The translations under genes were made by a program, and so were the position numbers. This document shows, piece by piece, positions 1-6,285 of a DNA stretch of 9,355 nucleotides; within the stretch, counting starts at the first letter, position 1; every line of letters starts with the position of its first letter. Source of the stretch: Bacillota bacterium (GTDB lineage Bacteria > Bacillota > UBA4882 > JAAYXC01); the NCBI GenBank assembly GCA_012516115.1, contig JAAYXC010000417.1, forward strand, positions 1-9,355. Reading direction: 5' to 3'. A model generated the notes under the pieces. It searched no databases and was not told the DNA's origin. It saw only the letters and a program-made list of their open reading frames with translations.

Positions 1-969
1 CCTCCGCCCTCGCCGATCCGGGGCATTTACGCCACGGCTTATTCGGCCGGTTCGCCGAAGAGATTCGCCCGGATCCTTTCTTTCATCCGGCGGACCGAGG
101 TCAATGCCCTGGTGATCGACGTGAAGGACGATACCGGGACGATCAGTTACGAAAGCGATGTTCCCTTGGCCCGGGCCATCGGTGCGGGCCGCCGGAAGTT
201 CCGGCCGGAAGAGGTCCTGGCCGCGCTGGCGGCGGAGAACATCTATCCCATCGCCCGTATTGTGGTCTTTAAAGACCCTTACCTCGCGGCGAAGAGGCCG
301 GACCTGGCGGTAAAAAGCAAGTCGACCGGTGGCCTCTGGCGGGATCGTCACGGCCTGGCCTGGGTGGACCCGCATAACCGGGAGGTCTGGCGCTATGTAG
401 TGGACGTGGCCAAAGAGGCCGCGGCCAAAGGTTTCCGGGAGATCCAGTTCGATTACGTCCGTTTCACCAGTGACGGGAACCTGGCCGACTGCATCTATCC
501 CTACGCCGATGGCCGAAAGAAGTACGAGGTCATCCGGGATTTCCTTCTTTTTGCCCGCGCGGAGTTGAAACCCTTGGGCGTGGTCGTCTCCGCCGACGTC
601 TTCGGCCTCGTCTGCAGCGCCCAGGATGACCTGGGCATCGGTCAGGTTATCGAGGAGATCGGCAAGGCGGTGGATATCATCTGCCCGATGACCTATCCGT
701 CCCATTATTACCGGGGGCCCTACGGTCTTGCCGATCCGGATGCGGCGCCCTACGAGACGGTGGCGCGGAGCTTGCGGGATGCCCTTACCCGTCTGGCGGG
801 AATGGAGGTTCGTCTGCGGCCGTGGTTACAGGATTTCAGCCTCCGGCATCGCTACGGTCGGGCCGAACTGGCGGCGCAGATCAAGGCGGTCTACGACGCC
901 GGGCTCAATGAGTGGCTCTTCTGGAACCCGGGGAACGTCTACGACGAAGGCAAGTATAATCCGGAGTGA
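1..969 (+). CDS. Putative glycoside hydrolase, DUF4015 family (5' partial)
   Basis: The frame is open from the first base, so the start and any signal peptide lie upstream; 322 residues are visible before TGA. The sequence reads as a (beta/alpha)8-type putative glycosyl hydrolase domain (DUF4015, PF13200). Near the beginning is RGIYATAYSAGSPKR (about residues 8-22), then VIDVKDD (38-44), FDYVRF (150-155) and PMTYPSHYY (about 229-237), all hallmark blocks of that family. The acidic residues in VIDVKDD and FDYVRF are the natural candidates for catalysis by analogy with related TIM-barrel glycosidases; this is inference. The protein ends NVYDEGKYNPE, a normal family terminus, so the 3' end looks complete. 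Family members are often exported and suspected to act on cell-envelope or extracellular polysaccharide, but the substrate is not established. The next gene is convergent, 90 bases downstream. An in-frame ATG at position 331 and GTGs at 112 and 121 are internal to the domain and are not the start. Confidence 0.88.
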   Translation, partial: PPPSPIRGIYATAYSAGSPKRFARILSFIRRTEVNALVIDVKDDTGTISYESDVPLARAIGAGRRKFRPEEVLAALAAENIYPIARIVVFKDPYLAAKRPDLAVKSKSTGGLWRDRHGLAWVDPHNREVWRYVVDVAKEAAAKGFREIQFDYVRFTSDGNLADCIYPYADGRKKYEVIRDFLLFARAELKPLGVVVSADVFGLVCSAQDDLGIGQVIEEIGKAVDIICPMTYPSHYYRGPYGLADPDAAPYETVARSLRDALTRLAGMEVRLRPWLQDFSLRHRYGRAELAAQIKAVYDAGLNEWLFWNPGNVYDEGKYNPE

Positions 970-1059
970 AGGTATGACGCATTATCTCCGGAACGCATCA
1001 TTGAGTGCGGCATGGCCATAAAGCGGTTGGGGTTCTCCATCCTTTTGTTCCCGTCCCGT

Positions 1060-1764
1060 CTATTCGTCGCCCTTCGGAGTGCCGCGCAGGAAGTAGGCGC
1101 GGTACCAGCGGCCCTCCAGGTGGAAGATCTTGACCGTGAGCCCCGTACCCGCGATGAGATCCTCCGGCCGGAGCGCGCGTTCGGCGTCGGAGTAAACGAG
1201 CCATTCTTGGTACTGGCCGGGGAACTCGCCGATAAGAAAGAAGGCCTTGAGGATCCCATCCTTTCTCGTGGCCAGGACCGTGCCGGTCATGGAGAGTCTT
1301 TGGAGATGGGATGGAAGGGGGATCTCCTCTCCCTCGGGCGGCAGCGTCCGCCGGGCGATCAGGGCGATGGCCTCCTGGTAGGCCTGCCGGTTGGCGGCGA
1401 ATCCCGTCCGGACGGGGATGCGGGGCAATATCAGCAGGGCCAGGATCTGAAGGAGGATGGGTAAAAGCAAGGCGATGCCTTCCGCGGGCTTCTTCCGGCC
1501 CAGGGTCCGCACCAAGGCCGGGAGGAGGACCAGAAGACCGAGGAGGAGGGCGGCGAAAAAGATGAGATGAAGCGAGGCCTTGCCCAGGCTGAAGGCGGTG
1601 TTTACGAGGCCGATCCCCCGCCAGTGGAGCGGCAGGGAACGTTCGAGCCAGGTGGTGAGGGGAACCAGGAAGGCGCTCGCCACTCCCACCCAATAGAGCA
1701 AACGGTGTTCCCGCGGGGGGGAGAGGGGATGGCTTCGGCGCGGTGGCACGGTCGAAATTTCCAT
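1060..1764 (-). CDS. Conserved-looking membrane protein of unknown function, three predicted helices
   Basis: A 234-residue protein that I cannot assign to a named family. Hydrophobic segments lie at about residues 22-40 (LLYWVGVASAFLVPLTTWL), 62-84 and 96-113, followed by a soluble C-terminal domain of about 120 residues with alternating hydrophobic and charged stretches (for example EWLVYSDAERALRPEDLIAGTGLTV, here split for length by its reader: residues EWLVYSDAE then DLIAGTGLTV). With three helices the C-terminal domain would sit on the opposite side from the N-terminus. Start chosen at 1764 because GGAGGA (1771-1776, minus strand) stands six bases upstream; the frame stays open to 1947, but that extension has no comparable ribosome site and reaches into the gene on the other strand. 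It is divergent from the transporter at 1912, with a 147-base gap, and convergent with the DUF4015 gene. Context alone does not reveal a job; a shared regulator or functional link with the transporter is possible but unproven. Confidence 0.7.
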   Translation of the reverse strand: MEISTVPPRRSHPLSPPREHRLLYWVGVASAFLVPLTTWLERSLPLHWRGIGLVNTAFSLGKASLHLIFFAALLLGLLVLLPALVRTLGRKKPAEGIALLLPILLQILALLILPRIPVRTGFAANRQAYQEAIALIARRTLPPEGEEIPLPSHLQRLSMTGTVLATRKDGILKAFFLIGEFPGQYQEWLVYSDAERALRPEDLIAGTGLTVKIFHLEGRWYRAYFLRGTPKGDE

Positions 1765-1770
1765 GGATCT

Positions 1771-1776
1771 TCCTCC
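1771..1776 (-). promoter_or_regulatory. Ribosome binding site deciding the start of the 1060-1764 membrane protein
   Basis: Read on the minus strand this is GGAGGA, with six bases between it and the ATG at 1764-1762. It supports the 1764 start over upstream in-frame ATGs at about 1870 and 1947. Confidence 0.65.
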
Positions 1777-1896
1777 GGAGAGAGAATGGGGTCGAACGAT
1801 AAAAGGCGCGCTAAAGAGGTTTTCGTCGTCCGGTATTTTTGTCCTGCCCCGGGCGATTATCTCCTTCTCCATGATGCGGATATCCAGTTTCGCCAT

Positions 1897-1903
1897 GGGA
1901 GGT
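1897..1903 (+). promoter_or_regulatory. Ribosome binding site deciding the transporter start
   Basis: GGGAGGT with eight bases to the ATG at 1912. The same frame is open upstream to 1567, but that stretch is antisense to the membrane protein gene; this site fixes the start at 1912. Confidence 0.7.
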
Positions 1904-1911
1904 TCATTGCG

Positions 1912-3306
1912 ATGAGCGAAAAGAAGGAACAGGCGGCCACAGACCATGGTTGGCGCGGGATGGTGGCCGGATTGACCCGGAACGTCTTCCTGGTGGGGAT
2001 CGTTTCTTTCCTCACCGATGCGGCGAGCGAAATGATCTTCCCCCTCCTACCCGTCTTCTTGACCCTGGGGGCCCTGGGGGATGTCTCGGCGCCGCTTGTG
2101 GTCGGCCTTCTCGAGGGATTGGCCGAGACCACCTCCGCCCTGCTCAAGCTCGTGGCCGGGGTCTGGACGGATCGCGTCCGGCGCCGGAAACCGTTCATCC
2201 TCGTCGGCTACGGCCTCTCGGGGTTCGTGCGGCCGTTGGTGGGTCTCGCCACCGCCTGGTGGCATCCGGTTGCCATCCGCGTGGCCGATCGGATCGGCAA
2301 GGGCCTCCGGACCTCCCCGCGGGATGTCTTGATCGCCGAATCCACGCCCGAGGAATATCGCGGTAAGGCCTTCGGCTTCCACCGGAGCATGGACCATCTG
2401 GGTGCCGTCTGCGGGCCATTGCTGGCCGTGGCATTCCTCGCCGCGCTCGGCGGTTCGGCCGCCACCGATCCGGCCAAGGAAGCCCTCCTTCGCCGGGTCT
2501 TCCTCTGGTCGGTCCTACCCGGAGCGATCTGCTTCCTGGTGATCGCCCTCTGGCTCCGCGATGCCCGGGCAGGGGGTGCCTCCCCCAGCGGTTCCTTCCG
2601 CTTCGGCCTGCGGAGTTTCGGGCCCGACTACCGTTTCTATCTCTTGGGGGTCCTCCTCTTCACCCTCGGCAACTCCACCGATATGTTCCTGATCCTCCGC
2701 GCGGCCGAGCTCCTCAGGGCCGAGGACCCCGCCCGCTGGGTGGCCGGCGTGGGCTCCCTCGTCATGGTGCCTCTCCTCTGGGCCTTTTTCCACCTCTTCA
2801 AGATGCTCACGGTCACTCCCCTCGGCGCCCTGAGCGACCGCCTGGGGAGGAAGGTCCTCATCGAACTGGGCTGGGTGGTCTATGCCCTGGTCTATTTGGG
2901 GTTCGCCTTCATGAAGAAATCCTGGCAGGCCTGGCCGCTCTTCGCCGTTTACGCCCTTTACTATGGATTGACCGAGGGGGTGGAGAAGGCCCTGGTAGTG
3001 GACCTCGCCCCACCGGAAGGGCGCGGAACGGCCATGGGGCTTTATCACTTCACCGTGGGGATGGCCGCCCTCCCGGCCAGCGCCCTTTTCGGCCTGGTCT
3101 ACGCGCGGTGCGGCCCGCTCCCCGCCTTCGGCTACGCGGCGATCCTGGCCCTGCTCGCCCTGGTCGTGATCGCTTTTAAAGTCCACGAACCGCCCCGCGC
3201 GAAGGGCGCGGAAGGTCTAGACGCCTGGAGTTTTGGCAATGCGCGCCGGTCCGCGGGCCGGGCAGGAGATGCCATATCGGAGGCCGAATATTTAAAGGAT
3301 CGGTAG
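1912..3306 (+). CDS. Major facilitator superfamily (MFS) transporter
   Basis: A 464-residue integral membrane protein with the hydrophobic pattern of a 12-helix MFS carrier. The loop between helices 2 and 3 carries motif A as GVWTDRVRRRK (83-93), and the second half repeats it as GALSDRLGRK (305-314), the internal duplication typical of the superfamily. RIGKGLRTSPRD (127-138) followed by EYRGKAFGFHRSMDHLGA (149-164 and on) is a signature of a bacterial MFS subgroup usually annotated only as 'MFS transporter'. Substrate and direction cannot be read from the sequence; a drug or metabolite exporter is one option. The last helix ends near residue 420 and is followed by a roughly 40-residue polar tail. 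Start at 1912 is supported by GGGAGGT eight bases upstream. The acyltransferase begins 54 bases after the stop on the same strand with no terminator between, so cotranscription is likely. Confidence 0.9.
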   Translation: MSEKKEQAATDHGWRGMVAGLTRNVFLVGIVSFLTDAASEMIFPLLPVFLTLGALGDVSAPLVVGLLEGLAETTSALLKLVAGVWTDRVRRRKPFILVGYGLSGFVRPLVGLATAWWHPVAIRVADRIGKGLRTSPRDVLIAESTPEEYRGKAFGFHRSMDHLGAVCGPLLAVAFLAALGGSAATDPAKEALLRRVFLWSVLPGAICFLVIALWLRDARAGGASPSGSFRFGLRSFGPDYRFYLLGVLLFTLGNSTDMFLILRAAELLRAEDPARWVAGVGSLVMVPLLWAFFHLFKMLTVTPLGALSDRLGRKVLIELGWVVYALVYLGFAFMKKSWQAWPLFAVYALYYGLTEGVEKALVVDLAPPEGRGTAMGLYHFTVGMAALPASALFGLVYARCGPLPAFGYAAILALLALVVIAFKVHEPPRAKGAEGLDAWSFGNARRSAGRAGDAISEAEYLKDR

Positions 3307-3360
3307 GCCGGTCGGGCGCGTCTCCTCAGGGCCCGGATCGGTCAGGGGGAGGGAGAGGGG

Positions 3361-4080
3361 TTGCATCCGGTATCCCGCGAACTCTTGTTGTGGTCGGTGC
3401 GTCGTTTCTTTCCACGGCCGGAGTTCTGCGGACTCCATCACCTGGATCCCCATGCCCCGGCGATCCTGGTTGCCAACCACCTCGGTTCCTTTGCCCCGGT
3501 GGTGCTGAGCGCCCATTTCCCTTATTCGTTCTCTCCCTGGGTCACCCACGAAGTGACCGACCCCCTCCTCTGTCCGGCTCATCTTATGCAGGACTTCGTC
3601 CGGCCTGAGCTGGGCCTGGACGGGTCGGCGGGCGAGTTGGTGGCCCGGCTGCTCGGTCGGATCTGTGTGGCGGTGATGCGGGAGATCGGCGCCATCCCGG
3701 TCTACCGGAAGAGCAAGAAACTCCGCCTCACCGTGGCCAGGAGCGTGGAGAGGTTGGCGGCCGGCGGCCGGGTTCTTATCTTCCCCGAGGTGCAGAACAC
3801 CATCTGGGACGAGACGGTCAACGAGTTCCATACGGGGTTCGTCAACATCGCCCGCACCCTTTACCGCCGGACCGGGCTTTTGGCGACGTTCTATCCGGTG
3901 GCCGTCCACCGGAAAACCAACCTCGGACAGATCGGAGAGGGGCTTACCTTTTCCCCGGCACGGCCCTTCGGTCGTGAAAAGAAACGGATCGTGGACTACC
4001 TCGAAGAGAGTATCAGAAGGATGTACCACGCGGCGGAGGCCATCTGCCAGGCCGAGGTCCCGTCCTTTTTGTCGTCATAA
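3361..4080 (+). CDS. PlsC-like (lysophospholipid) acyltransferase family protein with degenerate active-site motifs
   Basis: A 239-residue protein starting with TTG at 3361, placed by a strong purine-rich site (AGGGGGAGGGAGAGGGG, 3344-3360). The order of motifs follows the PlsC/LPLAT family: ILVANHLGSFA (35-45) as motif I, GAIPVYRKSKK (110-120) as motif II, VLIFPEVQNT (138-147) as motif III and FYPVAV (177-182) as motif IV. Known members use H-x4-D in motif I and FPEGxR in motif III. Here His40 is present but the Asp position is Ala45, and FPEG reads FPEV with Asn where the Arg normally lies. The protein may therefore be a divergent acyltransferase with altered chemistry or an inactive relative. 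Length fits the family (about 200-260). No strong membrane helix is evident; such enzymes act at the inner membrane surface. It follows the transporter closely. Family assignment is fairly secure, substrate unknown. Confidence 0.75.
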   Translation: MHPVSRELLLWSVRRFFPRPEFCGLHHLDPHAPAILVANHLGSFAPVVLSAHFPYSFSPWVTHEVTDPLLCPAHLMQDFVRPELGLDGSAGELVARLLGRICVAVMREIGAIPVYRKSKKLRLTVARSVERLAAGGRVLIFPEVQNTIWDETVNEFHTGFVNIARTLYRRTGLLATFYPVAVHRKTNLGQIGEGLTFSPARPFGREKKRIVDYLEESIRRMYHAAEAICQAEVPSFLSS

Positions 4081-4092
4081 GGGGAAGGATGA

Positions 4093-4200
4093 TTCACCAC
4101 CGAGACACAACGGAGAAAGAACGATCATAAAAGGTTTTAGGTTTTGAATTTAATTTTTTCCCGTGATTTTCTCCTTGCTCTCTTTGCCTCTGTGGTTTGA
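4093..4200. repeat. AT-rich imperfect inverted repeat element (dispersed REP/MITE-like)
   Basis: A stretch of about 108 bases between the acyltransferase and prmA. The left arm runs from about 4096 to 4118 and the right arm from about 4168 to 4196. ACCAC (4096-4100) pairs with GTGGT (4192-4196), GAG (4102-4104) with CTC (4188-4190), and GGAGAAA (4112-4118) with TTTCTCC (4168-4174), with mismatches and a bulge between. The central ~50 bases are strikingly AT-rich in a GC-rich setting. The ends resemble a 'CACCACAGAGACACAGAG...CTCTGTGTCTCTGTGGTG' type sequence that I recall as common between genes in many environmental bacterial genomes. That resemblance is from memory and not tested. No coding function. 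Confidence 0.6.
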
Positions 4201-4240
4201 AATTCCTTTTACGTTTTATTATGGAGGAGGTTTGGCAGGT

Positions 4241-5155
4241 ATGGCCGGTGGGCGTTGGGCCGAGGTGACGGTCAAGGTGGCGCCGGAGTGGACGGAGCTT
4301 GTGGCCGCGGCCTTGCATGCCCTCGGCGCGGGTGGTACGGTGATCCTCGGCCGGACGGATGAAGAGGAGAAGACGGCCGCCTGGGCGAAGCCGCCCGAGG
4401 AAGAACCGAGCGGCGTCCGGGCTTACTTTCCGGCCGATGACCTCCTCGGCGAACGTCTGGCCCTTCTTCGGGCCAGGCTGGCGGAGGCGAGGAACGAGGT
4501 GGAGCTGCCGCCGGTGGAGATCACCCTTCGCCCGGTGGAGACTACCGCCTGGGAGGAGGCCTGGAAGGAATATTATCGGCCGGTAAAGATAGGCCGGGTG
4601 GTGGTCGTTCCCTCCTGGCTCGACCGGTCGCCGGAAGAAGGAGAGGTCATCATCAGGCTCGACCCGGGGTTGGCCTTCGGCGCCGGTACGCATCCCACCA
4701 CCCAGCAGTCGCTTCTCCTGCTTGCGGAAGCCCTCCGGCCGGGGGACCGCGTCCTCGACCTCGGCACGGGTTCTGGGATTCTCGCCATCGCCGCGGCCGC
4801 CCTCGGCGCGGGGAAGGTCCTGGGCCGGGACCTGGACCCCGTGGCGGTGGAGGTGGCCCGGGCCAACGTGGTGGCCAACGGCCTGGCCGAGCTGGTCCGG
4901 ATCGAGGAAGGCGATCTCCTCACCGATCTGGAGGGGGATTTCGACCTCGTCCTCGCCAACCTCACCGCCGGGCTCCATCTGGAACTCCTCCCCGTATTAC
5001 CGGCCCACCTTGTCCCCGGGGGCCGGGTGGTCCTGGCCGGGATCATCACCGGGCGCCGGGAGGAGGTCGCCGCGGCGGCTGCCGCGGTCGGATTTACGGC
5101 GGCCAAGGAGATCACCGCAGGAGAATGGGTAGCCTTTTTGCTTGCGCGTCGATAG
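4241..5155 (+). CDS. prmA: Ribosomal protein L11 methyltransferase
   Basis: A 304-residue SAM-dependent methyltransferase that trimethylates ribosomal protein L11 in the cytoplasm. The N-terminal substrate-recognition domain (about 1-100) begins WAEVTVKVAPEWTELVAAAL. The linker WEEAWKEYYRPVKIG (104-118) and FGAGTHPTTQQS (146-157) are strongly characteristic of PrmA. The SAM-binding glycine motif is VLDLGTGSGILAIAAAALGA (171-190), the acidic ribose-binding end is DLDPVA (197-202), and the NPPY-like position is LVLANLTAGLHLELL (237-251). Length agrees with the usual 290-315. Start at ATG 4241 is fixed by GGAGGAGGT (4223-4231), nine bases upstream; the frame is open back to 4163, but that part is the inverted-repeat element. 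A clear terminator follows the stop. The next gene on the strand is rsmE, a pairing commonly seen in Firmicutes and other phyla, often downstream of dnaJ. Confidence 0.95.
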   Translation: MAGGRWAEVTVKVAPEWTELVAAALHALGAGGTVILGRTDEEEKTAAWAKPPEEEPSGVRAYFPADDLLGERLALLRARLAEARNEVELPPVEITLRPVETTAWEEAWKEYYRPVKIGRVVVVPSWLDRSPEEGEVIIRLDPGLAFGAGTHPTTQQSLLLLAEALRPGDRVLDLGTGSGILAIAAAALGAGKVLGRDLDPVAVEVARANVVANGLAELVRIEEGDLLTDLEGDFDLVLANLTAGLHLELLPVLPAHLVPGGRVVLAGIITGRREEVAAAAAAVGFTAAKEITAGEWVAFLLARR

Positions 5156-5170
5156 ATTCGGTTCACTTTT

Positions 5171-5202
5171 GAGCCGGATTTCGAAGATGTTTCGGCTCTT
5201 TT
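5171..5202 (+). terminator. Rho-independent terminator after prmA
   Basis: GAGCCG (5171-5176) pairs with CGGCTC (5193-5198), extendable by G-T and A-T pairs, with a loop of about 10-12 bases, followed immediately by TTTT and then A. It starts 15 bases after the prmA stop codon. The loop-side sequence CCGGATTTCGAAG also matches, in reverse complement, part of the repeats around rsmE. Confidence 0.7.
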
Positions 5203-5268
5203 ACGTGGGAAGCCGACCCGGTTTACAGTCAGTCGCCGGGTGATGACCTCATCCCCCGCCTACGGCCG

Positions 5269-5311
5269 CCCCCTCTAGGGACCGTTCGCGAACCGCCCTT
5301 TACAAGAGGGG
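5269..5311. other. Imperfect hairpin/palindrome upstream of rsmE
   Basis: A perfect 10-base palindrome GTTCGCGAAC (5284-5293) sits inside further pairing: AGGG (5277-5280) with CCTT/CCCT (5297-5300), and outermost CCCCTCT (5270-5276) with AGAGGGG (5305-5311) in an alternative register. It lies between the prmA terminator and rsmE. It could be an operator, a 5' leader structure or part of the nearby repeat; nothing in the sequence decides which. Confidence 0.35.
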
Positions 5312-5372
5312 ATCGGGGAAGTGAGGTTGACTGCTTGTCAGGGGCCTCAATCTTCGAAACCCGGGTTCATGG
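5290..5372 (+). repeat. Copy 1 of an ~80-bp repeat flanking rsmE
   Basis: Aligned with 6184-6270, this copy shares GAACCG, TTTA, AGAGGGG, then GTGAG, and exactly 31 bases after the start of GTGAG the block CTTCGAAA-CCGGGTT (one differing base at the hyphen). From GTGAG (5321) to GGGTT the two copies align without gaps at about two thirds identity (my hand count is 31 of 47). Upstream of GTGAG there is a net four-base length difference. Confidence 0.45.
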
Positions 5373-5376
5373 TTAC

Positions 5377-5382
5377 GGGGGT
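5377..5382 (+). promoter_or_regulatory. Ribosome binding site supporting the TTG start of rsmE
   Basis: GGGGGT stands ten bases before TTG at 5393. The other in-frame candidates, GTG at 5321 and ATG at 5369, either lie inside the repeat copy or lack a purine-rich site at the right distance. Confidence 0.45.
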
Positions 5383-5392
5383 AGTATATCCG

Positions 5393-6196
5393 TTGACCAG
5401 CGTCTTTGTCCGGCCGGAGCAGTTCCGCGGTCGGCGGCTGTTCGTTACCGGCGCGGATGCCCATCACCTTCTCCGCGTCCTCCGGCTCGGGCCGGGAGAC
5501 CGGTTTATTGCCTTAGACGGCCGGGGCAATGAGTACCGGGCGCGGATTCTTCTCGTCCACCACGGAGGGCTGGAGGCGGAGATCGAAGAAGAAGGCTTGC
5601 GCCGGAGCGAGCCCCGCCTCCGTCTGACCTTGGGACAGGCCTTGCCCAAGGGCGAGAAGATGGAGGAAGTGATAAGGAAAGGCACGGAGCTGGGGATGGC
5701 CGCTTTCTGGCCGGTCCTCACCGAGCGCTGCGTGGCCGTACCGCCTTCCGAGCGCCGCGAAGACCGCCTGGCCCGTTGGCGAAGGATCGCCACCGAGGCG
5801 GCCCGGCAATCCGGCCGGGCGGTAATACCTTCCGTGGCGCCCATCCGGACTTGGGCAGAGATCTTGGCCGAATTCCCCCGGTTCGACCTGGTCCTCCTCC
5901 CCTGGGAAGGCGATGGGACCGTGGCGTTGAAGGAGGTCCTCCGCGGGAAAGAGAGCCCCGTGGAGGTCCTGGCCTTGATCGGCCCGGAAGGCGGTTTCAG
6001 CTCTTCGGAGGTGGCGCGGGCCGTGGCCGCCGGGGCGAAGACGTTAAGCCTGGGGCCGCGCATCCTCCGGACGGAGACGGCCGGGCTGGTGCTGGGAGCG
6101 GCGGTCTTCTACCATTATGATGAGATGGGCGGGACCGAGGGGGAACGAACCCACCCCGTCCCCTTCGTCGAGGGCGGCGCGGGGAACCGTCTTTAG
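5393..6196 (+). CDS. rsmE: 16S rRNA (uracil-1498-N3)-methyltransferase
   Basis: RsmE methylates N3 of U1498 in 16S rRNA in the assembled 30S subunit; it is a SPOUT-class enzyme with a C-terminal trefoil knot. From a TTG at 5393 the protein has 267 residues, against about 240-255 for the family. The PUA-like N-terminal domain shows SVFVRPEQ (3-10) and GADAHHLLRVLRL (20-32). GQALPKGEKME (81-91), KGTELG (96-101) and EAARQSGR (135-142) are conserved blocks. The knot carries LIGPEGGF (195-202) and LGPRILRTETA (220-230), which bind SAM. TTG was preferred because typical RsmE proteins begin directly with a RFFV-like strand, as here with SVFV; starting at GTG 5321 would add 24 residues encoded by repeat sequence. 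The last ~25 residues after AAVFYHYDE run beyond the usual end and merge into the second repeat copy, suggesting the original stop was displaced. Confidence 0.93.
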   Translation: MTSVFVRPEQFRGRRLFVTGADAHHLLRVLRLGPGDRFIALDGRGNEYRARILLVHHGGLEAEIEEEGLRRSEPRLRLTLGQALPKGEKMEEVIRKGTELGMAAFWPVLTERCVAVPPSERREDRLARWRRIATEAARQSGRAVIPSVAPIRTWAEILAEFPRFDLVLLPWEGDGTVALKEVLRGKESPVEVLALIGPEGGFSSSEVARAVAAGAKTLSLGPRILRTETAGLVLGAAVFYHYDEMGGTEGERTHPVPFVEGGAGNRL

Positions 6197-6270
6197 AGGG
6201 GGCACCCGCAGGCCGGGGGTGAGATCGCGGCTGCGTCATGGACCCTAGCCTTCGAAATCCGGGTTGAAGA
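6184..6270 (+). repeat. Copy 2 of the ~80-bp repeat, overlapping the end of rsmE
   Basis: This is the partner of 5290-5372. GTGAG begins at 6219 and CTTCGAAATCCGGGTT at 6250, the same 31-base offset as in copy 1. It overlaps the last four codons of rsmE and ends a few bases before the stop of the hepT fragment. A 13-base part (CTTCGAAATCCGG) is also found reversed in the prmA terminator region (5174-5186). Confidence 0.45.
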
Positions 6271-6285
6271 TGGCCCTCTACCCCG

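Larger units (their letters stand above)
1765..1911. promoter_or_regulatory. Divergent intergenic region, presumed promoters for both flanking genes
   Basis: This 147-base gap separates two genes transcribed away from each other, so it should hold both promoters. I do not see a convincing -35/-10 pair on either strand. The best AT-rich patches are around 1799-1803 and 1833-1838. There is no obvious operator-like palindrome. The call rests on gene arrangement, not on a recognised motif. Confidence 0.35.

Noticed and set aside
998..1693. Minus-strand frame of 231 codons overlapping the membrane protein gene
   Set aside because: Pro/Arg/Gly-rich shadow in another frame of the same strand; the frame with membrane helices and a good ribosome site is preferred.
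1567..1911. Upstream in-frame extension of the MFS transporter
   Set aside because: It is antisense to the membrane protein gene and lacks a ribosome site; a strong site sits before ATG 1912.
2515..3186. Minus-strand frame of 223 codons opposite the transporter
   Set aside because: Antisense shadow of the MFS gene, rich in Gly/Glu/His with no hydrophobic core.
3292..4029. 245-codon open frame on the minus strand opposite the acyltransferase
   Set aside because: It is the antisense of a recognisable PlsC-like gene, has no family features, and such long antisense frames are common in GC-rich DNA.
4197..4222. TTGAAA and TATTAT as a promoter for prmA
   Set aside because: The spacer would be only 14 bases and the -10 would abut the ribosome binding site.
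4094..4978. 294-codon open frame on the minus strand opposite prmA
   Set aside because: It is antisense to a clear prmA and runs into the inverted-repeat element; its composition is not protein-like.
5327..5356. TTGACT as a -35 box for rsmE
   Set aside because: No acceptable -10 box lies 16-18 bases downstream (the sequence there is TCTTCG).
5321..5392. GTG (5321) or ATG (5369) as the rsmE start
   Set aside because: The added residues are not RsmE-like and are encoded by repeat copy 1; TTG 5393 has a purine-rich site and the expected N-terminus. ATG 5369 is not fully excluded.
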